From contig CAKRKO010000010.1 of the NCBI GenBank assembly GCA_934358495.1, forward strand, positions 1 to 50,779: a DNA stretch of 50,779 nt, read 5' to 3'. This stretch comes from an uncultured Eubacterium sp. (GTDB lineage: Bacteria > Bacillota > Clostridia > Lachnospirales > Lachnospiraceae). A program made the position numbers and the translations under genes. The notes below the pieces were generated by a model. It was not told the origin of the DNA, searched no databases, and worked only from the letters and a program-made list of their open reading frames with translations. How positions within the stretch are numbered: position 1 is the stretch's first letter; every line of letters begins with the position of its first letter. Positions 24,445 to 32,281 of this stretch are shown here, one piece after another.

Positions 24445-25086
24445 ATGGCAGATTCAGGTTTTTTAATTGTAATATCCGGATTTTCAGGTTCTGGAAAAGG
24501 AACGATCATGAAAGAACTGATTGCACGATATCCGGAGAAATACGCATTGTCCATTTCAGCCACCACCCGCGGACCGCGTGAGGGAGAGGCGGACGGAAGA
24601 GAATATTTCTTCAAGACAAAAGAAGAATTTCTCGCTATGATCGAACATGGAGAGCTTTTGGAGCATGCACAGTATGTAGAAAATTATTACGGTACACCGA
24701 AAGCTTATGTGGAGGAACAGCTGCAAGCCAACAAAAACGTAATTCTTGAGATTGAAATTCAGGGTGCGTTAAAGATCAAAGAGCAGTTTCCACAGACATT
24801 GCTGCTGTTTGTGACACCGCCTTCCGCACAGATTTTAAAAGAACGCCTGACCGGACGTGGCACAGAGACAGAAGAAGTTATTGATTCCAGACTGGCCAGA
24901 GCCATTGAGGAAGCGGACGGTTGTGAGGTATATGATTATCTGGTCATCAATGATGAACTGGATGAGGCGGTAGAACACGTACACCAGATTATTTGCAGTG
25001 AGCATCAGCGTATGCAGCATAACCTGAATACCATTGAGACAATAAAAAATGATTTAAAACAGTTTGTGAAAGGAGATTTATCATGA
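24445..25086 (+). CDS. gmk: Guanylate kinase
   Basis: Phosphorylates GMP to GDP with ATP. The 213-residue protein has the P-loop ISGFSGSGKGTIMKEL (about residues 9-24), the GMP-binding segments SISATTRGPREGE and GREYFF, the lid region (LLEHAQYVENYYGTPK) and the LERLTGRGTETEE-like segment KERLTGRGTETEE. Length is normal. The stop overlaps the rpoZ start by 4 bp (ATGA), so the two are translationally coupled. Confidence 0.96.
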   Translation: MADSGFLIVISGFSGSGKGTIMKELIARYPEKYALSISATTRGPREGEADGREYFFKTKEEFLAMIEHGELLEHAQYVENYYGTPKAYVEEQLQANKNVILEIEIQGALKIKEQFPQTLLLFVTPPSAQILKERLTGRGTETEEVIDSRLARAIEEADGCEVYDYLVINDELDEAVEHVHQIICSEHQRMQHNLNTIETIKNDLKQFVKGDLS

Positions 25087-25343
25087 TACATCCATCTTAT
25101 AATGAATTAATGAAAGTCGTAAATAACAATGCAGAGTATGGTGAGGAACCGGTAGTAAACAGCCGTTATTCCATCGTTATCGCATCTGCAAAACGTGCGC
25201 GCCAGATCATCGGCGGTGCAGAGCCGTTAGTTCCAAATGCTGCCGGAAAAAAACCTTTATCTATCGCTGTAGAGGAGTTATATACAGGAAATGTAAAAAT
25301 CCTCGGTGAAGATGATGATGTGGAAGAGGAAGGCGATCGCTAA
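25083..25343 (+). CDS. rpoZ: RNA polymerase omega subunit
   Basis: Small subunit that helps fold and assemble the beta-prime subunit of RNA polymerase. The 86-residue protein has the family core SRYSIVIASAKRARQI (about residues 28-43) and KPLSIAVEELYTGNVKI, then an acidic C-terminal tail. The sequence MIHPSYNELMKVVN at the N-terminus is typical of clostridial omega. Position after gmk is conserved in Firmicutes. A hairpin terminator follows directly. Confidence 0.94.
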   Translation: MIHPSYNELMKVVNNNAEYGEEPVVNSRYSIVIASAKRARQIIGGAEPLVPNAAGKKPLSIAVEELYTGNVKILGEDDDVEEEGDR

Positions 25344-25345
25344 TT

Positions 25346-25392
25346 CTGCCTTTTTACATGCTGCCTTGTAAAAAAGGCAGCATTGTTGTTTC
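25346..25392 (+). terminator. Terminator after rpoZ
   Basis: CTGCCTTTTTACA at 25346-25358 pairs with TGTAAAAAAGGCAG at 25367-25380, with one bulged A. The tail CATTGTTGTTT is T-rich but not a pure T-run, so termination may be incomplete. Confidence 0.65.
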
Positions 25393-25455
25393 TGTGCATC
25401 CCTTGCTGAAAAATGCCTGGGATATTTTTAAAATAACGATAAATGGAGGAACCAA

Positions 25456-26787
25456 ATGAAAGTATTATTTATTTCACTTGGCTGTGATAAAAACCTTGTC
25501 GATTCTGAATTTATGCTTGGAAAATTAACACATCACAAATTCACGGTAACGGACAACGAACAGGAGGCAGATATCATCGTGATCAATACCTGCTGTTTTA
25601 TCCATGATGCAAAAGAAGAAAGTATCCAGTCCATTCTGGATATGGCACAGTACCGCACCGGTGGAAACTGTAAAGCATTGATTGTTTGCGGTTGCCTGGC
25701 AGAACGTTACCGGGATGAGATTCTGAAAGAGATCCCGGAAGTAGATGCTGTGCTGGGAACCAATTCTACCGAGCAGATCTGCGATGCCATCGAGAAAGTA
25801 CTGCTTGGTGATAAATATGAGGCATATGAGCCACTGACCGGCATTGAGACACATGAAGCAAAACGCAGCGTGTCCACCGGTGGACATTATGCACATTTAA
25901 AAATCGCAGAAGGTTGCAGCAAACACTGTACTTACTGCATTATTCCATCCATCCGTGGAGATTTTCGTTCTGTACCGATGGAAGAGATCCTGAGTCAGGC
26001 ACAGGATCTGGCAGAAGCCGGAGTCAAAGAACTGATTCTGGTCGCACAGGAGACGACACTGTACGGTATTGATCTGTATGGTAAAAAATCCCTGCACATT
26101 CTGTTGAATGAACTGAATAAAATTCCCGGAATTTACTGGATTCGTCTGATGTATTGTTATCCGGAAGAAATTTATGATGAATTGATCGAAGCGATTCGAG
26201 ACAACGAAAAAGTATGTCACTATATTGACATGCCGATCCAGCATATCAATTCCGATATTTTACGCCGCATGGGCCGTAAGACAAACCGCGAGATGCTGGA
26301 AGAAAAAATCGCCGCCCTGCGTGCCGCTATTCCGGATATCGCGATCCGGACGACGTTGATCTGTGGTTTCCCGGGTGAAATGCCAGAGCAGCACGAAGAG
26401 CTTATGGAGTTTTTAAATGAAACGGAATTTGACCGTCTGGGTGCATTTACTTATTCTCCGGAAGAAAATACACCCGCAGCTACTTTCGACCATCAGGTAG
26501 AAGAGTCTGTCAAAGAAGACTGGCAGGCAGATGTTATGGAGCTGCAGGAGGAAATTATTCTGGATAAAAATGAGACCATGATCGGGAAAGAAATTCTTGT
26601 TATGATCGAAGGAAAAGTGGCAGATGAAAATGCTTATGTAGGCCGAAGCTACCGTGATGCTCCGGATATCGACGGTCTTGTTTTCGTAAACACCGATGTG
26701 GAACTGGTAAGTGGTGATTTTGTCAAAGTCCGTATTACCGGTGCCTATGAATATGATCTCATCGGAGAACTGATGGAAAACATCTGA
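25456..26787 (+). CDS. rimO: Ribosomal protein S12 methylthiotransferase
   Basis: Radical SAM enzyme that adds a methylthio group to an aspartate of ribosomal protein S12. The 443-residue protein has the N-terminal UPF0004 domain with cluster ligands Cys10 (SLGCDKN), Cys46 (NTCCF) and Cys80 (VCGCL), the radical SAM motif CSKHCTYC (154-161), and a C-terminal TRAM domain (about 375-440). The sequence SLGCDKNLVDSE distinguishes RimO from the tRNA enzyme MiaB. AGGAGG-type signal GGAGGAACCAA precedes the ATG. The 3' end is partly duplicated in the following gap. Confidence 0.95.
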   Translation: MKVLFISLGCDKNLVDSEFMLGKLTHHKFTVTDNEQEADIIVINTCCFIHDAKEESIQSILDMAQYRTGGNCKALIVCGCLAERYRDEILKEIPEVDAVLGTNSTEQICDAIEKVLLGDKYEAYEPLTGIETHEAKRSVSTGGHYAHLKIAEGCSKHCTYCIIPSIRGDFRSVPMEEILSQAQDLAEAGVKELILVAQETTLYGIDLYGKKSLHILLNELNKIPGIYWIRLMYCYPEEIYDELIEAIRDNEKVCHYIDMPIQHINSDILRRMGRKTNREMLEEKIAALRAAIPDIAIRTTLICGFPGEMPEQHEELMEFLNETEFDRLGAFTYSPEENTPAATFDHQVEESVKEDWQADVMELQEEIILDKNETMIGKEILVMIEGKVADENAYVGRSYRDAPDIDGLVFVNTDVELVSGDFVKVRITGAYEYDLIGELMENI

Positions 26788-26828
26788 TATATGATTTTGT
26801 CAGAGAACTGATGTAAAACATCAGATAC
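26765..26828 (+). repeat. Imperfect direct repeat from the rimO 3' end
   Basis: The 26 bases at 26765-26790, which include the last codons of rimO, recur at 26803-26828 with three differences, a period of 38 bp. The second, noncoding copy contains the perfect hairpin CTGATGT-AAA-ACATCAG. It looks like a tandem duplication whose second copy has drifted into a palindrome. Confidence 0.75.
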
Positions 26829-26844
26829 GAGATAGGAGGAACTT

Positions 26845-27408
26845 ATGAATTTACCTAATAAACTTACGATTTTTCGTGTGATTTTAATTCCGTTTTTTGT
26901 ATTTTTTCTGTTAACGGATGTACTTGGTGCAACCGGTGATTACCTGGCTCTTGTGATTTTTATCGTAGCCAGCCTGACTGATATGCTGGATGGAAAAATT
27001 GCCAGAAAATATAATCTGGTCACAAATTTTGGAAAATTTATGGACCCGTTGGCAGACAAACTGCTGGTGTGTTCCGCAATGATCTGTCTGGTAGATCTGA
27101 AATTACTGCCGTCATGGATCGTAATCATCATCATTGCCCGCGAATTTATCATCAGCGGATTTCGTCTCATTGCTGCAGAACATCAGATTGTTATTGCTGC
27201 AAGCATGTGGGGAAAATTTAAGACGACATTTCAGATGTCCATGATCATTTTGCTGATCCTGAACATGAACTTTGACGTATATGTAGCTGGTGTTGGCATT
27301 ATTCATGTACTGGCACTGATTGCAACGTATGTGGCACTGGTTCTGACTATTGTGTCTCTGATTGATTATCTCTGCAAAAATAAAGCAGTTTTAAAAGAGC
27401 AGGATTAG
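26845..27408 (+). CDS. pgsA: CDP-diacylglycerol-glycerol-3-phosphate 3-phosphatidyltransferase
   Basis: Makes phosphatidylglycerol phosphate from CDP-diacylglycerol and glycerol-3-phosphate at the membrane. The 187-residue protein begins NLPNKLTIFRVILIPFF, typical of PgsA, and has the CDP-alcohol phosphatidyltransferase signature DMLDGKIARKYN...GKFMDPLADK at about residues 46-73 with all aspartates in place. About five membrane helices follow. Length is normal. The order rimO-pgsA recurs in many Firmicutes. Confidence 0.95.
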   Translation: MNLPNKLTIFRVILIPFFVFFLLTDVLGATGDYLALVIFIVASLTDMLDGKIARKYNLVTNFGKFMDPLADKLLVCSAMICLVDLKLLPSWIVIIIIAREFIISGFRLIAAEHQIVIAASMWGKFKTTFQMSMIILLILNMNFDVYVAGVGIIHVLALIATYVALVLTIVSLIDYLCKNKAVLKEQD

Positions 27409-27444
27409 GAAACATTACATTTATTATTATTTAGGAGGTCCGCT

Positions 27445-27999
27445 ATGAGAATTATAGCCGGAACAGCCCGCAGTATGCCATTAAAAACCATTGAAGGCAA
27501 AGATACGCGGCCTACAACCGATCGAATCAAAGAAACATTATTTAATATCATACAGATGGAAGTGCCGGGTTCTGTTTTTTTAGATCTGTTTGCCGGAAGT
27601 GGTGCCATCGGTCTGGAAGCAGTCAGCCGTGGTGCAAAAAAAGCTGTATTTGTAGAAAACAGCAAGAAGGCAGCTGCCTGCATTCAGGAAAATATCCGAT
27701 TTACAAAATTTACCTCCAGCTGTGATCTGAAATGTATGGATGCGTTATCTGCACTCCGCATGCTGGAGCGCAGATATGTGTTTGATATCATTTTTATGGA
27801 TCCGCCATATGGACAGGGACTGGAATACGATGCCCTGGCGCATTTAAAAGATTCCTCCATTCTGACCGAAGATACACTGATCATCGTGGAAGAATCTCTT
27901 GAGACAGATCCGTACGAAATGGAAAAATATGGTTTTGAAATTACACGTGTAAAAAAATATAAAACAAACCAGCACGTGTTTCTCAGAAGAATACAGTAA
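27445..27999 (+). CDS. rsmD: 16S rRNA (guanine966-N2)-methyltransferase
   Basis: SAM-dependent methylation of G966 in 16S rRNA. The 184-residue protein has the conserved N-terminus MRIIAGTARSMPLKTIEGKD, TRPTTDRIKETLFNI, the SAM site LDLFAGSGAIGLEAVSRGA (about 46-64) and the catalytic DPPYG (about 117-121). Length is normal. coaD follows within 34 bp, a pairing conserved across Firmicutes. Confidence 0.95.
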   Translation: MRIIAGTARSMPLKTIEGKDTRPTTDRIKETLFNIIQMEVPGSVFLDLFAGSGAIGLEAVSRGAKKAVFVENSKKAAACIQENIRFTKFTSSCDLKCMDALSALRMLERRYVFDIIFMDPPYGQGLEYDALAHLKDSSILTEDTLIIVEESLETDPYEMEKYGFEITRVKKYKTNQHVFLRRIQ

Positions 28000-28033
28000 A
28001 GGGGCCTGTGATAAATAAGTCACAGATACGAAA

Positions 28034-28519
28034 ATGAAAAAAGCAATCTATCCTGGCAGTTTTGATCCAATGACGCTGGGACATCTTGATATTATTGAGC
28101 GTTCATCCAGAATTGTAGATGAACTGAATGTGGCAGTTTTAAATAATAATGCGAAAAATCCGTTGTTTTCTGTGGATGAACGTGTTAGTATGATAAAAGA
28201 ATTTACATCACATCTTCCAAATATTACAGTGACTGCATATGATGGACTTTTAGCGGATTATGCAGATCAGATCGGAGCCAATATCATTGTGCGTGGTCTG
28301 CGCGCGGTAACTGATTTTGAGTATGAATTACAGATTGCACAGACGAATCATGCTGTCAATCCAAAAATTGATACGATTTTCCTTACCACCAGTCTTCAGT
28401 ACGCGTATTTAAGCTCTACGATCACAAAGGAAGTCGCTTCCTATGGCGGTGATATATCAAAATTTGTTCCGAAGGAACTGATTGAAAGAGTGTACAGCAA
28501 ATACAACATTAAACGATAA
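28034..28519 (+). CDS. coaD: Pantetheine-phosphate adenylyltransferase
   Basis: Transfers AMP to 4'-phosphopantetheine, the penultimate step of coenzyme A synthesis. The 161-residue protein shows YPGSFDPMTLGHLDII with the nucleotidyltransferase TxGH motif (about residues 15-18), NNAKNPLFS, IVRGLRAVTDFEYELQ and the ATP motif SSTITKEVA. Length is normal. Confidence 0.96.
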   Translation: MKKAIYPGSFDPMTLGHLDIIERSSRIVDELNVAVLNNNAKNPLFSVDERVSMIKEFTSHLPNITVTAYDGLLADYADQIGANIIVRGLRAVTDFEYELQIAQTNHAVNPKIDTIFLTTSLQYAYLSSTITKEVASYGGDISKFVPKELIERVYSKYNIKR

Positions 28520-28532
28520 AGGAGAGATTTAA

Positions 28533-29165
28533 ATGACAAGCCGTATTGAACAGATTATTTCTGAAATTGAGGAATATATTGACGGTTGCAAATTTCAGCC
28601 ACTGTCAAATTCTAAAATCATTGTAAATAAAGAGGAACTGGAAGAGTTACTGACAGAACTTCGTATGAAAACTCCGGAGGAGATCAAACGTTATCAGAAG
28701 ATCATTAGCAATAAAGATGCCATTTTAGCAGATGCACAGGCAAAAGCAGAAGAGATTCTGGCTCAGGCGCAGATTCAGACAAATGAGCTTGTCAGCGAAC
28801 ATCAGATCATGCAGCAGGCTTATGCACAGGCGAACGAAGTTGTTTCCATCGCCACAAATCAGGCTCAGGAGATTTTGGACAAGGCAACCGAGGATGCGGA
28901 CAATATCCGCACCGCAGCCATTGAGTATACCGATAATCTGCTTGGTAATCTGGAGAATATCGTAGTACATGCTATTGATACAAACAAAGCAAAATACGAT
29001 GGTCTGATGTCCTCTCTTCAGAACTGCTATGATATCGTAAAAGCAAACCGTAACGAACTTACTCCGACCGAGGAGACAGAAGAAGAAACAGCAGAAGCAA
29101 CTGCTGCTGAGCCGGAGCAGTTTGACGTTATCGGCGGAGCAGACAACAAACCAGAGCAGCTGTAA
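28533..29165 (+). CDS. Coiled-coil protein, ATP synthase subunit B/E-like
   Basis: A 210-residue protein of unknown function. The centre (about residues 55-135) is an Ala/Gln/Glu-rich helix (ADAQAKAEEILAQAQIQT, ANQAQEILDKATEDADN, in short pieces) of the kind seen in peripheral stalk subunits of rotary ATPases and in DivIVA-like proteins. The N-terminus (SRIEQIISEIEEYIDGC, KIIVNKEELEELLTEL) is conserved-looking; the C-terminus is acidic and low in complexity. There is no signal or membrane segment. It starts 13 bp after coaD, so it is cotranscribed. Genes of this type after coaD occur in related Clostridia. Its last 38 bp overlap the end of the opposite gene. Confidence 0.8.
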   Translation: MTSRIEQIISEIEEYIDGCKFQPLSNSKIIVNKEELEELLTELRMKTPEEIKRYQKIISNKDAILADAQAKAEEILAQAQIQTNELVSEHQIMQQAYAQANEVVSIATNQAQEILDKATEDADNIRTAAIEYTDNLLGNLENIVVHAIDTNKAKYDGLMSSLQNCYDIVKANRNELTPTEETEEETAEATAAEPEQFDVIGGADNKPEQL

Positions 29166-30066
29166 GCAAAACCGTTGCAAAAGTATTACATATTCGGAAT
29201 TTCACATAGGTTCTCATTCCGGTCTTTAATTCAGACATCATAGAGGCTGTCTGGAAGATGCCGCTGAGACCACCGAAAGACACAAATGCAGTAGCAAGCA
29301 GATATTGTCCTGTTGGGGACAAATTCGTACATGTAAGGGCATAGATTCCATTTGTTATTTCCAAAAATCCGGCAAAACAACAGGAAACAGCCGGATGTTG
29401 GAATGGTACATGTTGCATCATATCTGCCGCAATTGAAAAAAACATAATATAACCGGCGAGTTTTATCATCGTTGTAAAACCGTTCATAATGCCGTCATCA
29501 ATGATTGTTAAATTTATTTCAAATCTGGATGCCGGCATTTTTTCTGAGCATTTTCCCGGAACGCTACTGTGAACAGTAAATATAAGGATCCTTCCGAGCA
29601 GAAATGGCGGTAGATAGCAGAGCAAAAGAAAAAGCCATCCGGGCATATGATTTTCCGGTAACGAAGCAAACACATAATTATACAGAAAGGCCGGCCCGAA
29701 ATTGTTGCTAATACAGCTGACAGTGACAGCCTCTTCCTTTGAAATTTTACCAACGTGATATAAATCTGCGCACAGTTTGCTTCCCAGCGGAAAGCCGAAC
29801 AAAAAGCCTGCGATCAGTGGAAAAAATAAAGGAGCACGCAGTGGATAAATATGTCCCAATACCGGACTGATTTTATCAAATACCGTATCGTATATCCCAG
29901 TATGGATCACGATGCCGGACAGGATACTGAAGGGCAAAAGGGTCGGCAATACCGAATGATACCAGAGGTACAGTCCATTTGCTGCGGCAGCGGCAAAAAG
30001 TTTTGGAAACAGAATACCATAACAGATACATAAAGCCAGCAGGATGGCTAACAATTTCTTTTTCAT
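29128..30066 (-). CDS. ylbJ: YlbJ-like nucleoside-recognition (Gate) membrane protein
   Basis: A 312-residue membrane protein with about eight hydrophobic segments, resembling the sporulation membrane protein YlbJ and spore maturation Gate-domain proteins. Visible features are the N-terminal helix (LLAILLALCICYGILF), YLWYHSVLPTLLPFSILSG (about residues 33-51), the glycine-rich GFPLGSKLCADLY and the C-terminal FVSFGGLSGIFQT. It is shorter than Bacillus YlbJ (roughly 400 residues). In Bacillus ylbJ also lies beside rsmD and coaD, which supports the name. It is convergent with the coiled-coil gene and divergent from the M23 gene. Confidence 0.82.
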   Translation of the reverse strand: MKKKLLAILLALCICYGILFPKLFAAAAANGLYLWYHSVLPTLLPFSILSGIVIHTGIYDTVFDKISPVLGHIYPLRAPLFFPLIAGFLFGFPLGSKLCADLYHVGKISKEEAVTVSCISNNFGPAFLYNYVFASLPENHMPGWLFLLLCYLPPFLLGRILIFTVHSSVPGKCSEKMPASRFEINLTIIDDGIMNGFTTMIKLAGYIMFFSIAADMMQHVPFQHPAVSCCFAGFLEITNGIYALTCTNLSPTGQYLLATAFVSFGGLSGIFQTASMMSELKTGMRTYVKFRICNTFATVLLTAALVCCLLRR

Positions 30067-30118
30067 ACTATATCTTATTTTTCATATCTTAAAGTAATTC
30101 ATCCCCGGAGAAAAAAGA

Positions 30119-30766
30119 ATGAAAAAGATTAAAATATGGCGACTTCTGGTAATTGTGATTCTGTCTTTCAGCCTGCTTGACTGTCTGATGATAAAGAACA
30201 TCTCAAACGGGAAATCTCTATTTTTTGAGCAGAACGTAACGCTGATGTTAAATCCGGATGTTTTATCGGATTTGGTCTATTTTCCGCTTGCTGCAGATCT
30301 GTCAGAACCGAATACTTGTGCCTATGAGGATTCCTGGCAGAATGCACGGACCTTTGGCGGGAATCGGAAACATGAAGGTACCGACCTGATGACCGTCACA
30401 AATGAACGCGGTATATATCCGGTGGTTAGTATGACCGGGGGCACGATTGAGCAGCTTGGCTGGCTCAAACTTGGTGGCTGGCGCATAGGCATCCGAAGTT
30501 CTTCCGGTGTTTATTATTACTATGCGCATCTGGAGTCTTATGCTCCGGATCTTATAGAGGGGATGGCAGTCAAAGCAGGACAGTTTCTTGGATTCGCCGG
30601 AGATTCCGGATATGGAACGGAAGGAACTACCGGACAGTTTGAAGTACATCTGCATGTTGGTATTTATGTGCCCGGAGATCATGGGGATGAGGCTGTAAAT
30701 CCTTATCTTTACCTCAAAAAGATAGAACACAGCAAAATTCGTGCGCGATATGCGAATATTGGGTAG
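30119..30766 (+). CDS. M23 family metallopeptidase, membrane-anchored
   Basis: A 215-residue LytM-type endopeptidase that should cut peptide cross-bridges in peptidoglycan. Residues 8-22 are a signal anchor (LLVIVILSFSLL). The zinc site is complete: His85 and Asp89 in RKHEGTDL and His179 in VHLHVG, with the catalytic His137 in YAHLE. The domain covers most of the protein. GGAGAAAAAAG precedes the ATG. It is divergent from the YlbJ-like gene with 52 bp between; the pairing of an M23 peptidase with a sporulation membrane protein suggests, but does not prove, a role in spore or septal wall remodelling. Confidence 0.9.
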   Translation: MKKIKIWRLLVIVILSFSLLDCLMIKNISNGKSLFFEQNVTLMLNPDVLSDLVYFPLAADLSEPNTCAYEDSWQNARTFGGNRKHEGTDLMTVTNERGIYPVVSMTGGTIEQLGWLKLGGWRIGIRSSSGVYYYYAHLESYAPDLIEGMAVKAGQFLGFAGDSGYGTEGTTGQFEVHLHVGIYVPGDHGDEAVNPYLYLKKIEHSKIRARYANIG

Positions 30767-30786
30767 GCATCATCGGTAACTGATGC

Positions 30787-30815
30787 TTGCAGATTTGTTT
30801 TCAGACCACTATAAT
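30787..30815 (+). promoter_or_regulatory. Promoter before the RsuA-type gene
   Basis: TTGCAG at 30787-30792 and TATAAT at 30810-30815 are 17 bp apart. A short hairpin, GCATCA/TGATGC (30767-30786), sits directly before the -35 box. Confidence 0.7.
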
Positions 30816-30884
30816 AGGAATGATTGTAAAATGTGTGAAATATGTCACATATATTTTTGAAACTAGCTCAGAAAGTAGAAACAT

Positions 30885-31610
30885 ATGATAAGAATTGATA
30901 AATTTCTCTCTCAGATGCAAGTAGCTACCCGCTCCGAGAGTAAAAAACTGATAAAAAATAAACGCATCACAAAAAATGGTGTGACGGTTACCGATGGAGG
31001 TGAAAAATGTGATCCGTACATCGATTGTATCTGCCTGGATGGTGCCCCAATCGCATATCAGGAATACCATTATGTGATGCTGCACAAACCGACAGGATGT
31101 GTCACAGCAACAGAAGACCTGTACGACAAGACAGTTATGGATTTTCTCCCGGAAAAACTACGCCGTGGGCTCTCACCGGTAGGGCGACTGGATAAAGACA
31201 CGGAAGGGCTGCTTTTGATCACCGATGACGGAGCCCTCAATCATCAGCTTCTGGCTCCGGGAAAGCATGTACCAAAAACGTATTATGCCCGGATTGACGG
31301 AATTGTTACCAGTACAGATGTTGTGGAGTTTCAGTCTGGTCTGGATATCGGCGAGAAAAAGCTGACAGCACCGGCAATACTGGAAATTTTGCATACAGAT
31401 GAAACTGATTCAATTTCAGAAATAAAAGTGACCATCACCGAAGGGAAATTTCATCAGGTAAAACGGATGTTTCAGGCAGTGGATAAAAAAGTCGTTTATC
31501 TGAAACGGCTTTCCATGGGAAGCCTGACGCTGGATGAAACACTTGCCCCCGGAGACTGGCGGGAGTTGACAAAGGAAGAAATTACAAACTTAAAGGATGA
31601 AAACGCATGA
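30885..31610 (+). CDS. RsuA-family pseudouridine synthase
   Basis: Converts a uridine of rRNA (in RsuA, position 516 of 16S) to pseudouridine. The 241-residue protein has an N-terminal S4 RNA-binding domain (MIRIDKFLSQMQVATRSES, about 1-60) and the catalytic motif GRLDKDTEGLLLITDDG with the nucleophilic Asp at about residue 104. The C-terminal ITEGKFHQVKRMF is the usual RsuA/RluB/RluE/RluF block. Subfamily choice between RsuA and the RluB group is based on length and general similarity. The stop overlaps the next start by 4 bp. Confidence 0.92.
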   Translation: MIRIDKFLSQMQVATRSESKKLIKNKRITKNGVTVTDGGEKCDPYIDCICLDGAPIAYQEYHYVMLHKPTGCVTATEDLYDKTVMDFLPEKLRRGLSPVGRLDKDTEGLLLITDDGALNHQLLAPGKHVPKTYYARIDGIVTSTDVVEFQSGLDIGEKKLTAPAILEILHTDETDSISEIKVTITEGKFHQVKRMFQAVDKKVVYLKRLSMGSLTLDETLAPGDWRELTKEEITNLKDENA

Positions 31611-32281
31611 TAACAGAACAAATACAAGCTGTCATTTTCGATCTGGATGGCACAATGGCGGATTCTATGTGGATCTGGGAGGAAATCGATCAGGATTTTT
31701 TTCGACAGCAGGGCATTCCCATGCCGGAAAATCTGCATGAAGAGATCGAGGGAATGAGTTTTACCGAAACAGCACAGTATTTTATTGATACCTATCATCT
31801 ACCGAAAACTGTGAATGAAGTAAAAGAGTTGTGGAATCAGCTTGCCATGGATAAATATGTACACGAAACAACATTAAAATCCGGGCTGCCTTCATTTTTG
31901 CAGTATTTGCGGGAAAAACAGATAAAGATCGGTATTGCGACCAGCAATTCCAGACTGCTTCTGGATGCATTTTTGGAAGCGAGAGAGCTGACAAACGTCA
32001 TCGACGCCATCACCACAAGCTGTGATGTCAACAAAGGAAAACCGGAACCGGATGTCTATCTGAAAACAGCAGAAAAACTGGAGACAAATCCATCACACTG
32101 TCTGGTATTTGAAGATATCCCAATGGGAATTCTTGCAGGAAAAAGAGCTGGTATGACTGTCTGCGCCGTGGAAGACGACTATTCGGCACCATTGCGGGCG
32201 GAAAAACGAAAACTGGCAGATTATTATATTAATGATTACAGGCAGGTCCTGGATCACACTTATGAGGATTTAAATAAATGA
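31607..32281 (+). CDS. HAD superfamily phosphatase / phosphoglucomutase-like
   Basis: A 224-residue haloacid dehalogenase-type protein. Motif I is VIFDLDGTMADS (about residues 9-20), motif II GIATSNS, motif III the Lys in GKPEPDVYL and motif IV VFEDIPMGI. A helical cap domain lies after motif I (about 22-95), as in beta-phosphoglucomutase and related sugar or nucleotide phosphatases. The substrate cannot be told. It overlaps its neighbours by 4 bp on each side, so it belongs to the operon with the RsuA-type and YgiQ-type genes. Confidence 0.9.
   Translation: MITEQIQAVIFDLDGTMADSMWIWEEIDQDFFRQQGIPMPENLHEEIEGMSFTETAQYFIDTYHLPKTVNEVKELWNQLAMDKYVHETTLKSGLPSFLQYLREKQIKIGIATSNSRLLLDAFLEARELTNVIDAITTSCDVNKGKPEPDVYLKTAEKLETNPSHCLVFEDIPMGILAGKRAGMTVCAVEDDYSAPLRAEKRKLADYYINDYRQVLDHTYEDLNK

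Noticed and set aside
30767..30786. Terminator after the M23 gene (GCATCA/TGATGC)
   Set aside because: The stem is six pairs and no T-run follows directly; it abuts a -35 box instead.
30864..30880. tRNA D-arm-like sequence TAGCTCAGAAAGTAGA
   Set aside because: No acceptor stem, anticodon arm or GGTTCGAAT T-arm is found around it.
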